Shown in pieces: positions 33,589-43,116 of a stretch of 44,766 nt of DNA; the stretch's first letter is position 1; each line of letters begins with the position of its first letter. Below the pieces are notes generated by a model. The model did no database searches. It saw only the letters and a list, made by a program, of their open reading frames with translations, and was not told where the DNA came from. This stretch comes from Nesterenkonia salmonea (GTDB lineage: Bacteria > Actinomycetota > Actinomycetes > Actinomycetales > Micrococcaceae): NCBI RefSeq assembly GCF_005771525.1, contig NZ_VAVZ01000031.1, positions 1 through 44,766 on the forward strand, read 5' to 3'. Made by a program: the position numbers and the translations under genes.

Positions 33589-35340
33589 TTGAGTATAACA
33601 GATTCAAGCAATTCGGATTCAGGCGATAAATCTAATTCGTATAAGACGAGAGCTTCGGTGGAATCGCTGGCGTCGCGGCCCTCTGCGCAGGTCCTTGTGA
33701 TCGGCGGTGGGATCAATGGCGTGTCCGTCTTTCGCGACTTGGCTCTTCAGGGCGTGGACGTTGCGCTGGTTGAACGCAACGACTTCTGCAGCGGAGCAAG
33801 TGGTGCTTCCTCGCACATGATTCATGGGGGGATCCGGTACCTGGAGAACGGCGAGTTTCGACTCGTTTCGGAATCGGTGGATGAGCGGAACGACCTGCTC
33901 AAGACTGCGCCGCACTACGTCAAGCCACTCGAAACGACGATTCCGATCTTCACCACATTCTCAGGCGTCGTCTCTGGGGCACTGGGGTTCTTTAAGCGCC
34001 GGAAAGCCAAGCGCACAGAACGTGGCGCCGCCCTCATCAAAGTGGGCCTCACGGTCTATGATGCGTTTTCTCGCAGACGAGGTTCGGTTCCACGTCACAG
34101 GTTTGTTGGCAGGACGACTGCCCTGCGGGAGATGCCCATGCTGCACCCAGGGATCCGCTACGCTGCAACGTATTTTGATGCTTCAGTGCACAACCCAGAG
34201 AGACTCACACTTGATGTGCTCTCGAGCGGGCTGGAGGCGAACCCTTCAGCCCGAGCGTCGAACTACTTAAGTGTGCATTCCATGGGGCCTGAAGGCATCT
34301 TTCTCCGAGACGAGATCACAGGTGAAGACATTCCATTCGACGCAGAGGTCGTAGTGAACGTTACCGGCGCTTGGGTCGATGAAACGAACGCCGCCTCCGG
34401 GCTGCCGACGGCGTACATGGGAGGCACAAAGGGCTCCCACATTGTCCTGGACGATCCCACTTTGCTCAAGGCATGCGCAGGCAGGGAAGTCTTCTTCGAA
34501 CACACGGATGGGCGGATCGTTCTGATCTACCCCATCGGTGAGCGGGTGTTGGTTGGCACAACTGACATTGCGACGTCAGAAGAAGATCCCGTAGGGGAAG
34601 CTGTCTGCACCGAAGAGGAGATCGACTACTTCTTTGACCTGATCTCGCATGTTTTTCCTGCCATCACCGTGGATCGCAGCATGATCGTCTACTCATTCTC
34701 AGGCGTACGTCCCTTGCCGAGCCAAGAGAACCTCGAGCCAGGGCTTATCTCCCGGGACTACAGGCTAGAGCGCAACGTTGAAAAAACTCCAGAAGGTACG
34801 CAGGCCATCATCAGCGTCATCGGCGGCAAATGGACAACGTTCCGTGCTCTAGGAGCGCAGATTGCCGACGAAGTCCTTCCCATGGTGAAGGTGAGCCGAA
34901 AGGCCAACACGCAGGGCCTGCCCATTGGGGGAGGCTGGAACTACCCGACGGCCAATGGTGCCGAAACAACATGGGTTGAGCAGCACCTCTCCGGAGGAAT
35001 CAGCCCGAGCAGGGCCACCCTGCTGTTCGAAAGATATGGCACACGCGCCCCAGAAGTCCTTTCCTACCTCCAACGCCACAACGATCAGCTGTTCACCTCA
35101 ACACCAGAACTCAGCACTGCCGAGGTGAAGTACATGATCGAGCACGAGCAGGCCTTGCACCTCGCGGATATCCTCCAGCGCCGAACCGACCTGACCTTCA
35201 CAGGAGAGGTGACTCTTGCGGTGCTGGAAGAGCTCGCCGCTGTGATGGCCACATATCTGCAGTGGAGTGATTCGTTCAAAAAGGCTCAGCTCAACACCAC
35301 TCGAGACGTCCTAAGCCAGCGGCACCACGTGCGTCTCTGA
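33589..35340 (+). CDS. glpD: Glycerol-3-phosphate dehydrogenase (FAD, respiratory)
   Basis: This 583-residue membrane-associated flavoprotein oxidises glycerol-3-phosphate to dihydroxyacetone phosphate and feeds electrons to the quinone pool. The FAD Rossmann motif is VIGGGINGVSVFRDLALQG, followed by SGASGASSHMIHGGIRYLE, RVLVGTTDI and VIGGKWTTFRALG, all standard GlpD blocks, then the C-terminal helical domain. The start appears to be TTG at 33589 with AAGGA eight bases upstream, since upstream residues resemble no GlpD. First gene of the glpDFK operon, divergent from the SorC regulator. Confidence 0.92.
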   Translation: MSITDSSNSDSGDKSNSYKTRASVESLASRPSAQVLVIGGGINGVSVFRDLALQGVDVALVERNDFCSGASGASSHMIHGGIRYLENGEFRLVSESVDERNDLLKTAPHYVKPLETTIPIFTTFSGVVSGALGFFKRRKAKRTERGAALIKVGLTVYDAFSRRRGSVPRHRFVGRTTALREMPMLHPGIRYAATYFDASVHNPERLTLDVLSSGLEANPSARASNYLSVHSMGPEGIFLRDEITGEDIPFDAEVVVNVTGAWVDETNAASGLPTAYMGGTKGSHIVLDDPTLLKACAGREVFFEHTDGRIVLIYPIGERVLVGTTDIATSEEDPVGEAVCTEEEIDYFFDLISHVFPAITVDRSMIVYSFSGVRPLPSQENLEPGLISRDYRLERNVEKTPEGTQAIISVIGGKWTTFRALGAQIADEVLPMVKVSRKANTQGLPIGGGWNYPTANGAETTWVEQHLSGGISPSRATLLFERYGTRAPEVLSYLQRHNDQLFTSTPELSTAEVKYMIEHEQALHLADILQRRTDLTFTGEVTLAVLEELAAVMATYLQWSDSFKKAQLNTTRDVLSQRHHVRL

Positions 35341-35425
35341 GGCGCATCTCTCAACCCACTCCGGGAGGCACTCACGACCACAACACACCGTATCCCTCTT
35401 GAACTTTGATGAGAATGGAATACAT

Positions 35426-36172
35426 ATGACTTTAATTGAAATATTTCTTTCCGAGATGTTCGGAACCGCGATGCTTATACTTCTCGGTTGCGGCGTCGTC
35501 GCCAACGCAGCGCTGGGAAAGACCAAAGGTAACAACGGCGGCTTCCTCATGGTCAACTTCGGTTGGGGCCTTGCCGTCTTCGCCGGGGTCTACGTGGCCT
35601 TCGCCTCAGGTGCTCATATCAACCCCGCCGTCACCGTGGGCATACTGGTCAACCCCGACTCCGCAGAGTACGCCCCGGGAGCGAGTATCACCTTAGCGAC
35701 CACCCTGATTTACTTCGCCGGGCAAATGGTGGGAGCAGTTATCGGGGCAACCCTCGCCTGGTTGTCCTATAAGCGCCACTTCGACGAAGAGCCAGATCCG
35801 GCCGCAAAACTGGGTGTCTTTGCCACCGGGCCTGCGATCCGGTCAAAGGGCTGGAACATGGTCACCGAAATCATCGCCACATTCGTGCTTGTTTTTGTGG
35901 TCCTCATGTTCGACAACACTCCCAGTGGGCTAGGGCCGCTCGCCGTGGCCCTGCTCGTCGTCGGCATCGGCGCATCACTGGGTGGGCCGACCGGCTACGC
36001 CATCAACCCAGCCCGTGACCTCGGCCCACGTATAGCGCACGCACTGCTGCCCATCAAAGGAAAAGGCACAAGCGACTGGGGATACTCATGGGTACCCATC
36101 ATTGGTCCTGTCATCGGAGGATCCATCGCCGGACTCCTCGCGCCCATCCTCTCAGCGTCAGCCGGCGGGTGA
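35426..36172 (+). CDS. glpF: Glycerol uptake facilitator (aquaglyceroporin)
   Basis: This 248-residue membrane channel has six transmembrane helices and two half-helices with the NPA boxes GAHINPAVT (66-68) and GYAINPARDLGPR. The Asp after the second NPA (NPARD) marks glycerol facilitators rather than strict water channels. It lets glycerol enter by diffusion, to be trapped by GlpK. It begins 85 bases after glpD at an ATG; no strong ribosome site is visible, only GGA about nine bases upstream. Confidence 0.93.
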   Translation: MTLIEIFLSEMFGTAMLILLGCGVVANAALGKTKGNNGGFLMVNFGWGLAVFAGVYVAFASGAHINPAVTVGILVNPDSAEYAPGASITLATTLIYFAGQMVGAVIGATLAWLSYKRHFDEEPDPAAKLGVFATGPAIRSKGWNMVTEIIATFVLVFVVLMFDNTPSGLGPLAVALLVVGIGASLGGPTGYAINPARDLGPRIAHALLPIKGKGTSDWGYSWVPIIGPVIGGSIAGLLAPILSASAGG

Positions 36173-36210
36173 TGCAGGCGGCCGCCCAAGGTTGAGTTAC
36201 ACGAACCCCC

Positions 36211-36227
36211 GTGATGTCCTACATCAC
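36211..36227. promoter_or_regulatory. Palindrome in the glpF-glpK gap
   Basis: GTGATGT-CCT-ACATCAC is a perfect 7-bp inverted repeat with three-base spacing, 28 bases before the glpK ATG. It shares the core GTGA, TGTCCT, CA with the repeat over the glpD -35 box. It may be a second operator for the SorC regulator or a CRP-type site, or an mRNA processing hairpin. Confidence 0.45.
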
Positions 36228-36255
36228 ACGACATACCATTCAAAGGAGCATATTT

Positions 36256-37773
36256 ATGTCGAACTACATCATTTCGATTGACCAAGGTACAACGAGCACT
36301 CGGGCGATCGTGTTCGATCACGAAGGCCAAATCGTTTCCAGTGGGCAGAAGGAGCACAAGCAGATCTTTCCTCACGCCGGCTGGGTAGAGCATGACCCCA
36401 TTGAGATTTGGGCCAATACTCGTGAGGTCATCGGGTCAGCACTCTCAAGCGCGAACCTGACTCGCCACGAGATCGCTTCGGTGGGAATCACCAACCAGCG
36501 CGAAACAACAGTGATCTGGGACAAGAGCACCGGACAGCCCGTCTACAACGCCATCGTCTGGCAAGATACGCGCACCCAATCGATCGTGGATGAGTTGTCA
36601 GGTACAGAGGGGCCAGAAAGATTCAAGCGCCGCGTCGGGCTTCCCCTGGCGACCTATTTTTCCGGTACCAAAATCAAATGGATCCTGGATAACGTTGAGG
36701 GGGTTCGGGAGCGCGCTGAAGCCGGAGACCTCTTGTTCGGCACCACTGACAGCTGGCTCGTCTGGAACCTGACGGGTGGAACAGAAGGCGGCGTGCACAT
36801 TACAGACGTCACCAACGCCTCACGCACACTGTTCATGGATCTGGAAACGCTGCAGTGGGACGACGAAATACTCGAAATCTTCGGGGTCCCCAAGTCGATG
36901 CTTCCCGAGATCAAGTCCTCTTCAGAGGTGTACGGGAAAGTGCATGGCCGCCAACTACTCCGTGAGGTACCTGTTGCCGGCATTCTCGGTGACCAGCAAG
37001 CGGCAACGTTCGGCCAAGCAGCCTTCGAAAAGGGCGGGGCCAAGAACACGTACGGCACGGGGAACTTCCTTATCATCAACACGGGTGAAGAAGTAGTCCA
37101 TTCCAAGAACGGGCTCCTGACCACCGTGTGCTACAAACTCGGTGATGCGAAGCCGGTGTATGCCCTCGAAGGAGCGATCGCAGTGACCGGGTCGCTCATC
37201 CAGTGGCTGCGCGACAATCTGGGACTCATCAAAACCGCCCCAGAGGTCGAAGAGCTTGCCAAGACGGTTGACGACAATGGTGGGGTCTTCATTGTTCCTG
37301 CGTTCTCAGGGCTCTTCGCTCCGTACTGGAAAGGGGACGCCCGGGGAGTAATCGTCGGACTCACCCGATACGTCAATAAGGGTCACATCGGCAGGGCCGC
37401 TCTGGAAGCTACTGCGTTCCAGACTCGCGAGGTCCTCGATGCGGCAAACGCTGATGCCGGTGTTGATATGGAAGATCTGCGTGTGGACGGAGGCATGGTC
37501 GTCAATGACGCGCTCATGCAGTTCCAGGCCGACATTCTGGGCATTCCTGTGATCAGGCCCAAAGTCGTAGAGACTACGGCCCTGGGTGCGGCATACGCAG
37601 CAGGGCTCGCGGTTGGGTTCTGGGACACCACTGACTCGGTGACTGAGAACTGGGCTGAAGACAAGAGGTGGGAGCCGCAAATGGATGCCCCTGAAAGAGA
37701 ACGGCAACTCCGGCTGTGGAAGAAGGCCGTCACGCGCACATTCGATTGGGTCGACAGCGACGTCGAAGCGTAG
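36256..37773 (+). CDS. glpK: Glycerol kinase
   Basis: This 505-residue cytosolic FGGY kinase phosphorylates glycerol to sn-glycerol-3-phosphate with ATP. It has the N-terminal phosphate loop [39 protein letters not shown] and the C-terminal FGGY signature region around [21 protein letters not shown] and [15 protein letters not shown] lies upstream of the ATG. Together with glpF and glpD it completes conversion of external glycerol to dihydroxyacetone phosphate. A large hairpin follows the stop. Confidence 0.95.
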   Translation: MSNYIISIDQGTTSTRAIVFDHEGQIVSSGQKEHKQIFPHAGWVEHDPIEIWANTREVIGSALSSANLTRHEIASVGITNQRETTVIWDKSTGQPVYNAIVWQDTRTQSIVDELSGTEGPERFKRRVGLPLATYFSGTKIKWILDNVEGVRERAEAGDLLFGTTDSWLVWNLTGGTEGGVHITDVTNASRTLFMDLETLQWDDEILEIFGVPKSMLPEIKSSSEVYGKVHGRQLLREVPVAGILGDQQAATFGQAAFEKGGAKNTYGTGNFLIINTGEEVVHSKNGLLTTVCYKLGDAKPVYALEGAIAVTGSLIQWLRDNLGLIKTAPEVEELAKTVDDNGGVFIVPAFSGLFAPYWKGDARGVIVGLTRYVNKGHIGRAALEATAFQTREVLDAANADAGVDMEDLRVDGGMVVNDALMQFQADILGIPVIRPKVVETTALGAAYAAGLAVGFWDTTDSVTENWAEDKRWEPQMDAPERERQLRLWKKAVTRTFDWVDSDVEA

Positions 37774-37790
37774 TCAACGCCCTGGTGGAC

Positions 37791-37837
37791 TTTGGGGTTG
37801 CGGTGATCGGCAGCGATGATCCCACCGCAACCCCAAA
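37791..37837 (+). terminator. Large stem-loop terminator after glpK
   Basis: TTTGGGGTTGCGGTG and CACCGCAACCCCAAA form a perfect 15-bp stem around a 17-base loop, 17 bases after the glpK stop. The 5' TTT and 3' AAA are part of the stem and no U-tract follows, so it is a strong hairpin but not a textbook intrinsic terminator. It likely ends the glycerol operon before the S66 peptidase gene. Confidence 0.75.
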
Positions 37838-37930
37838 TGTGCGATGTGGACTTGCCCCCGAGCTCGGCGCTGGTGAGCAGTACACTACCTGCGGGCAGAG
37901 CGGGACTTGGCGATCTGGTGTAATCGGACG

Positions 37931-38983
37931 ATGACTGTTCCGGCGTTTAGTAGCGTCCCTAAGGCGAGACCAGGCGACCGCGTAGCTGTTCTCTCACCTG
38001 CTTTTGCGGCACCTGCGGTGTCAGAGGCTGTACACGATCAGGCGATGCGGCGGCTGACTGAAGTGACCGGGCTCGTCCCCGTTGAGTTCCCGACAACCCG
38101 CCAGCTGGGTGCCAGTGCGGAGGCTCGTGCTGCGGATCTCACGGCGGCGTTCGGGGATCCGGCCATCAAGGCGGTTCTCGCAACGATCGGCGGTAATGAT
38201 CAGATTACGGTGATTCCGCATGTTGATGCCAGTGTGCTTGCCGCCAATCCCAAACCATTTCTTGGATACAGCGATAATACGAATCTGCACAACCTGCTGT
38301 GGAGCCTCGGGGTGCCCAGTTACTACGGTGGGTCGACGCAGGTGCATCTTGGCCCGGGGCCCCACCTGGATGAGGTGCACAGAGTCTCGTTGCGCACTGC
38401 CCTGCTAGACGGGGGCGTGGTCGAGCTTCACGACCCGGGGGAGTCCCAGGATGTAGGTCTGCCGTGGACGGATTCTCGCGCTCTGAGCGAGTTTGGTCAG
38501 CGTGAGCAGACTGAGCCGTGGTCTTGGGCTGGTCCTGATGCCGTGGTCGAGGGAAGCACATGGGGCGGTTGCCTCGAAGTGATCGATCAGATTGCGATGG
38601 CAGGCCGGATGCCGCCCCCTGAGGCCCTCGCTGGCGCGATTCTGTTGCTTGAGACGAGTGAGGAGCTTCCGTCTGCCGATGAGGTTAAGCGCTGGGTGCG
38701 TGCTCTCGGGGAGAGGGGCGTTCTTGAGGCGGTGGCTGGGGTGCTTGTAGCCAGGCCGCCGGTCAGTGAGTTGAGTTCTCCTGCTCCGGGGGATGAGGAG
38801 CGAGCACGGCTGCGTGCCGCTCAGCGAGATGCGGTGATTGAGCAGGTTGCGCGATACAACCCCGATACCGTTGTGTGCGTCGGAGTCCCGTTCGGTCACA
38901 CTCGGCCTCAGTGGATCGTCCCGCACGGCGGTGTAGTCCGGCTAAATGCTCTGTCCCACACCGTCACCGCGGACTTCACCTGA
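37931..38983 (+). CDS. Peptidase S66 family protein (LD-carboxypeptidase / MccF-like)
   Basis: This 350-residue serine peptidase has the S66 triad: Ser in LGYSDNTNLH, Glu in LLLETSEEL and His in PFGHTRPQW. The GYSDNTN version and the length fit MccF (which cleaves microcin C-type aminoacyl nucleotides) at least as well as the murein LD-carboxypeptidase LdcA. It is cytosolic with no signal peptide. A TGTAAT box lies about eight bases before the ATG, suggesting a leaderless mRNA. The neighbours give no hint of substrate. Confidence 0.88.
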   Translation: MTVPAFSSVPKARPGDRVAVLSPAFAAPAVSEAVHDQAMRRLTEVTGLVPVEFPTTRQLGASAEARAADLTAAFGDPAIKAVLATIGGNDQITVIPHVDASVLAANPKPFLGYSDNTNLHNLLWSLGVPSYYGGSTQVHLGPGPHLDEVHRVSLRTALLDGGVVELHDPGESQDVGLPWTDSRALSEFGQREQTEPWSWAGPDAVVEGSTWGGCLEVIDQIAMAGRMPPPEALAGAILLLETSEELPSADEVKRWVRALGERGVLEAVAGVLVARPPVSELSSPAPGDEERARLRAAQRDAVIEQVARYNPDTVVCVGVPFGHTRPQWIVPHGGVVRLNALSHTVTADFT

Positions 38984-39015
38984 GGCCAACGCGCGAATCC
39001 GAGAAACCGCTCCCG

Positions 39016-39342
39016 TTACTCGGTGATAGGTTCGCCATCCACATGGGTGACTTCAAAGCCGAACTCGACTTCACTTGTGTCTTCGTCTACTTCCAAAATG
39101 GTGACCTCGACCGTTTCGGTCATATCGTCTTCCCATTCGAGCTCACAAGTCATTTGTTCGCCGACTTCAGCATCGATGTCGCCATCGCACTCAACGTCGA
39201 ACTCGTCTTCGGAGTATTCCTCGGTGAGGTCCTGCTCAATACTGGCTTCGACATCAGCAGCCGCCAGATATTCCCCACAACCGGTGAGAGTGAGCGTGGC
39301 AACTGCCCCCATGCCAGCAAATACAATCAATTTGTTGCGCAT
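39016..39342 (-). CDS. DUF4333 domain lipoprotein
   Basis: This 108-residue protein has a signal peptide ending in the lipobox TLTGC, followed by a strongly acidic domain with paired cysteines (EFDVECDG and MTCELEWED), the DUF4333 pattern of actinobacteria. The mature protein would sit outside the membrane; its function is unknown. It converges with the S66 gene with a 32-base gap. Confidence 0.8.
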   Translation of the reverse strand: MRNKLIVFAGMGAVATLTLTGCGEYLAAADVEASIEQDLTEEYSEDEFDVECDGDIDAEVGEQMTCELEWEDDMTETVEVTILEVDEDTSEVEFGFEVTHVDGEPITE

Positions 39343-39617
39343 ACCTTTTGTTCTCCCCTTGCGATGGCTATGAAGATGCTGTCCAAGTCATATTAGCCCT
39401 GATCTACCGATGAAGCTGGGCTGCTGAAGCTGATCAATGCCTTGGGCAGGTCGAACTGGCCGAAGAATCAAGGGCGTTTCAGAGAGTTGCCCTTCGTGGG
39501 GACTTTCTTCAGCTTTGGCCCAATTACTCGGTGATCACATAACTATGGACGATGCCCCTCCTGGCTTCGTTCCTTCGACAGAGCCGCGCCTGCACTGCCA
39601 TATGGCAAGGTGAACGG

Positions 39618-40055
39618 ATGAATAGAAAGTCATTGAACTCCGCTAAAGGCCTCTTCTTTCTGGTTCCGGCCTTGCTTGTCGTCGCCTCCTGCGGTGAAGA
39701 CGCCAGTGAGACAACGTTCGACAGTGTCGACGAGCTCACGTCTTCGATGCAATCTGAAGGTCTCGAATGTAACGCCATGGACAGCACGACATACGAGACT
39801 GGCACGAATGAAGTGGCCGAGCAGGTTCTGTGCGTAGAGGGCCACTCACTGACGGTGTGGGAGGAAGGCTACGACGCCGATGATGAATCTAGTGAGACCG
39901 ACCCATTGGTGAGGGAAATGGAGGAGCAGGGAACGATCGAGCACCTACGTGGAGCGAATTGGCACGTGATGTCTATTAACGGCGACCTGCTAGACGAACT
40001 TCATGAGACCTTCGGCGGACAACGAAACGAGCAGGACCTCCCGGACTTCGGGTAA
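39618..40055 (+). CDS. Small acidic lipoprotein of unknown function
   Basis: This 145-residue protein starts MNRKSLNSAKG, has a hydrophobic signal and the lipobox VVASCGED, and continues with an acidic mature part holding two more cysteines (ECNAMD and VLCVEG). AAGGTGA precedes the ATG at 39618. I recognise no domain. It is divergent from the DUF4333 lipoprotein, so the two form a small secreted-protein cluster. Confidence 0.75.
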   Translation: MNRKSLNSAKGLFFLVPALLVVASCGEDASETTFDSVDELTSSMQSEGLECNAMDSTTYETGTNEVAEQVLCVEGHSLTVWEEGYDADDESSETDPLVREMEEQGTIEHLRGANWHVMSINGDLLDELHETFGGQRNEQDLPDFG

Positions 40056-40216
40056 CGCTGAGTCGTGAGGGCTCAGAAGCCAGCCCATTTGAGCGTCGCT
40101 TGGTGCTCAAGATCGCGGACCGGTACTGCCGATTCCGACCGAAATGAACCAAAGGACACCTGCGATGAGAGCTAAGGCTCACTGATATTAGCCGTGTCGG
40201 TATCTCCCGTAGCATT

Positions 40217-41203
40217 GTGACCTTGGGTCCCTCCGGCGGCAACGACTGGCCACCGCAGAGTCAGGCCACCCGGGAAAACAGCCGAATAGGTCATCCAGGA
40301 ACAACAGTTTTACGAGGCAGAAGGGGCTCCACCGTCAAATCTCATTCGGGAGCTGGACCTGTCCTCCAACGATTGGTCCACATTTCACGGCCGGTGCTGT
40401 GGATCAATACCATCGGTCCCGCCGTTCTGGGAATGTGGCTGGCCGGTCACTTGTGGCATTGGGATGCATTCGCGTTGCTCTTATGGCTGACGCTGCCGTT
40501 CAACCTTCTCATTTACGGTGTCAATGACATCTTCGACCAAGAGACCGACGCGCTCAATCCGCGTAAGGGGTCTCTTGAAGGTGCCAGGATTCGCTCTGGT
40601 GAGGTTTTTTCAATCTGGGCCGGCGTTCTGGTGACCAATATTCCGTTTCTGGCCTACTTCGTATGGGCGCTTCCCGGTGGTGCACTGCTGTGGATAGGGC
40701 TCTACCTAGTGGTGTTCATTTTCTATTCGGCGCCGCCGCTGCGGTTCAAGGCGCGCCCCTACCTGGATTCGCTCAGCAACGCCGCCTATGCCCTGCCGAT
40801 GGTCTTTGTTCCGCTGGCCCTGGGTACCGGTCCGGTCTGGGCCGCTGCTCTTGCGCTTATGGCATGGAGCGCGGCCAAGCACACTTTCGACGCAGTGCAG
40901 GACATCGAGGAAGACAAGGCGGCCGGAATACCCACTACGGCGGTGCGTCTGGGTGTTCGCGGGGTGGTGCTCTGGAGTGGGCTCTGGTGGACGTTGGCTA
41001 CCATCGGCTTTGCACTGCTCAATGTCCCGGTTGCTCTTGCCAACGCGCTGATTAGCGGAGGATTGCTCTACGTGCTGTTCCGTTCCCCCCTCATCACCAC
41101 CGCCCATGGTTTGTACCGTTACTCCATTGCCTTTCCCTATGTCGCCGGAGCTGTGGCCGGCATTCAACTTGCTGCGGCGCTGCTGCTGGGGTGGTACCCA
41201 TGA
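40217..41203 (+). CDS. UbiA-family prenyltransferase, lycopene-elongase type
   Basis: This integral membrane prenyltransferase has about eight helices and two Asp-rich motifs, NDIFDQETD (103-111) and DAVQDIEEDKAAG. Close family relatives are lycopene elongases (CrtEb, LbtBC, haloarchaeal Lye) that add C5 units to lycopene for C50 carotenoids; RPVLWINTIGPAVLG at the start fits these rather than MenA or CyoE. The GTG at 40217 gives 328 residues, but the first 50 have no family counterpart; a TTG at about 40373 may be the real start. It overlaps the CrtI-like gene by four bases. Confidence 0.82.
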   Translation: MTLGPSGGNDWPPQSQATRENSRIGHPGTTVLRGRRGSTVKSHSGAGPVLQRLVHISRPVLWINTIGPAVLGMWLAGHLWHWDAFALLLWLTLPFNLLIYGVNDIFDQETDALNPRKGSLEGARIRSGEVFSIWAGVLVTNIPFLAYFVWALPGGALLWIGLYLVVFIFYSAPPLRFKARPYLDSLSNAAYALPMVFVPLALGTGPVWAAALALMAWSAAKHTFDAVQDIEEDKAAGIPTTAVRLGVRGVVLWSGLWWTLATIGFALLNVPVALANALISGGLLYVLFRSPLITTAHGLYRYSIAFPYVAGAVAGIQLAAALLLGWYP

Positions 41204-42639
41204 GCCGTGTGGTGGTGGTTGGCGGCGGAGTGGCGGGCCTGACGGCGGCAGTGCTAGCAGCCTGGGAAGGACACGCCGTCACGCTTCTGGAGGCGACCTC
41301 GACGCTGGGGGGTAAGAGCCACCGAATCGACGTTGGTGGTCAAGTCATCGACACCGGCCCCTCGCTGTTCACATTTCCGGCCGTCTGGCAGGAGCTGCTG
41401 CGCCGACTGGATGATTCCAGTCAGGGTCCACCCTCAGCGGCCGAAGAGATGGCAGGCCTGGATCTAGAGCAGCTTCCGGAAGTCGGGCAGTATTACTTCC
41501 GCGGTGAAGCCTGTTCACTACCTGTTCCGCCGGGACACCCGTGGCACCCGGCGTGGGAGCGTTTCGCTGCGCTGCACGCACCAATCGGGCCAGATGTGAC
41601 CCGGCTCCTGACCACAGCAGTCTTGGCACGCGATGCGCACCCCTCCCTGGCTCGCTTGGGGCGCCTTTACGGGCACCGGCTCACGACCCGCAGCTACCTC
41701 GACAGTCTCACCTGGCTGCCCGATGGGCTGCGCGAGGTGATCGCTATCCACACACTCAACGCAGGTGTGGGCCCCTCCCGCACCCCGGCGTTGTATGCCA
41801 GTATGCCTGCGGTGATGGCCAAAGACGGGGTGTGGGTACCCCGGGGTGGCATCTACGAACTGGTGCGGGCCCTCGAGCGGCTTGCGCGAGCGGCAGGCGT
41901 CGATATTCGCACCGATGAGCCCGTTCTTGGCCTGGAGAAGGGAAAAGTCAGCACCGCACAGAATGTATACCGGGCCGACGCCGTGGTCAGCGGTATAGAC
42001 GATCACCGCCTCGAAGGGCTCATTCGCGGGCGCAAACCTCGGCCCCCGCGGAAGCTGTCCTGCTCAGCGGTCGCTGTGTACGCTGCGCTCAAGCGCCCCC
42101 TTCCGGCGGATATGTCGCGGCACAGTGTTGTGCTGCCCGATGATCCAAAGGAGCTCTATGCAAGCCTGGAGGCGCAACGCGAACCGAACCAGACCATGGC
42201 GTTTCTCAACTACTATCCAGCATCGGACTCAGGAACCAACGACGCCGACACCCTCGCTGTTCTGCTGACAGCACCCTCCAATGGGCACAGCTACGGCCTC
42301 CAGAGTGCCTTTGTCGACCGAGAGCTTCGCCGCGTGTGGAACACAGTAGGGCTGCCCGGAAGTTTTGACTCGTATATCGATGAGACCGCCATCCTGGATC
42401 CGCACTATTTCAGTCGCGCAGGCTCTTCCGGGGGTGCCCTGTATGGGCCGATCCGCCCTTTGCTGATGAGCGGACCGCTGCACCGTCCAGCTCACCACAG
42501 CCTGAGGCGGCCATGGCTGTGGCGGGTGGGAGCCTCGGTCCATCCGGGCGGAGGATTGCCGGCAGTAATGGGCGGGGCCATGATTGCGATGAACGGATTG
42601 CTTCGCGCATTGCCCTCCGACCCTAGTGGCCATAGCTAA
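41200..42639 (+). CDS. CrtI/CrtD-type carotenoid desaturase
   Basis: This 479-residue FAD oxidoreductase belongs to the phytoene desaturase family. The N-terminal dinucleotide motif is VVVVGGGVAGLTAAV with GGKSHRIDVGGQVIDTGPSLFTFP, and the C-terminal family signature reads RVGASVHPGGGLPAVMGGAMI. Its ATG overlaps the stop of the lycopene-elongase-type gene, so it probably acts on the same pigment. A pair of elongase plus CrtI-like enzyme resembles the haloarchaeal Lye-CrtD step toward bacterioruberin, where CrtD introduces 3,4-double bonds. Ordinary lycopene-forming CrtI is the alternative; crtE and crtB are not in the window. Confidence 0.85.
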   Translation: MSRVVVVGGGVAGLTAAVLAAWEGHAVTLLEATSTLGGKSHRIDVGGQVIDTGPSLFTFPAVWQELLRRLDDSSQGPPSAAEEMAGLDLEQLPEVGQYYFRGEACSLPVPPGHPWHPAWERFAALHAPIGPDVTRLLTTAVLARDAHPSLARLGRLYGHRLTTRSYLDSLTWLPDGLREVIAIHTLNAGVGPSRTPALYASMPAVMAKDGVWVPRGGIYELVRALERLARAAGVDIRTDEPVLGLEKGKVSTAQNVYRADAVVSGIDDHRLEGLIRGRKPRPPRKLSCSAVAVYAALKRPLPADMSRHSVVLPDDPKELYASLEAQREPNQTMAFLNYYPASDSGTNDADTLAVLLTAPSNGHSYGLQSAFVDRELRRVWNTVGLPGSFDSYIDETAILDPHYFSRAGSSGGALYGPIRPLLMSGPLHRPAHHSLRRPWLWRVGASVHPGGGLPAVMGGAMIAMNGLLRALPSDPSGHS

Positions 42640-42727
42640 CTACCGTGGTGGAACAGTCGCGGCATTTCTATACGGAAGCCTCACGTTGGGCCCGTCATTT
42701 GCTCGCCTCGCTGATCAAGGAGCAATC

Positions 42728-42946
42728 ATGAGCGCTCATTCCCTGTCACATGTACTGTTCGGGGCTGCCACTCTGTTGGCGCTTACTATCACCGTCTCCG
42801 CGGTGGGAGAACTACTCGGTTGGTGGCAGCGTTCACTGGACACCTCATTGGTGGTCAGTGGGGTTGCGGTGTCACTGGTGCTCACCCTGTGTGCAAGTTA
42901 CCTTCGACGCGACAAGCGTGGCGCCGCCTCACAAGCCGGCACCTAG
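42728..42946 (+). CDS. Small two-helix membrane protein (72 aa)
   Basis: This 72-residue protein has two hydrophobic segments (about 8-28 and 36-56) and a basic tail ending RRDKRGAA. AAGGAG precedes the ATG at 42728 with good spacing. It follows the carotenoid pair by 88 bases on the same strand and may share its transcript. I recognise no family. Confidence 0.6.
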   Translation: MSAHSLSHVLFGAATLLALTITVSAVGELLGWWQRSLDTSLVVSGVAVSLVLTLCASYLRRDKRGAASQAGT

Positions 42947-43116
42947 AGCGATATCTGGCAGGTTCCAACTCGCTACAATCACGGTCCACGCCGGTGGGAC
43001 CAGTGTCGGCGTTGGTGCCGGTGCGCCCTTGTCATCGGCTATTTCGGGGTAAATGACTCTTCTGCTGCGATTGGGCCGGCGAGCCTAGACAAGCTGATTG
43101 CCGCAGTGCTGTAATT

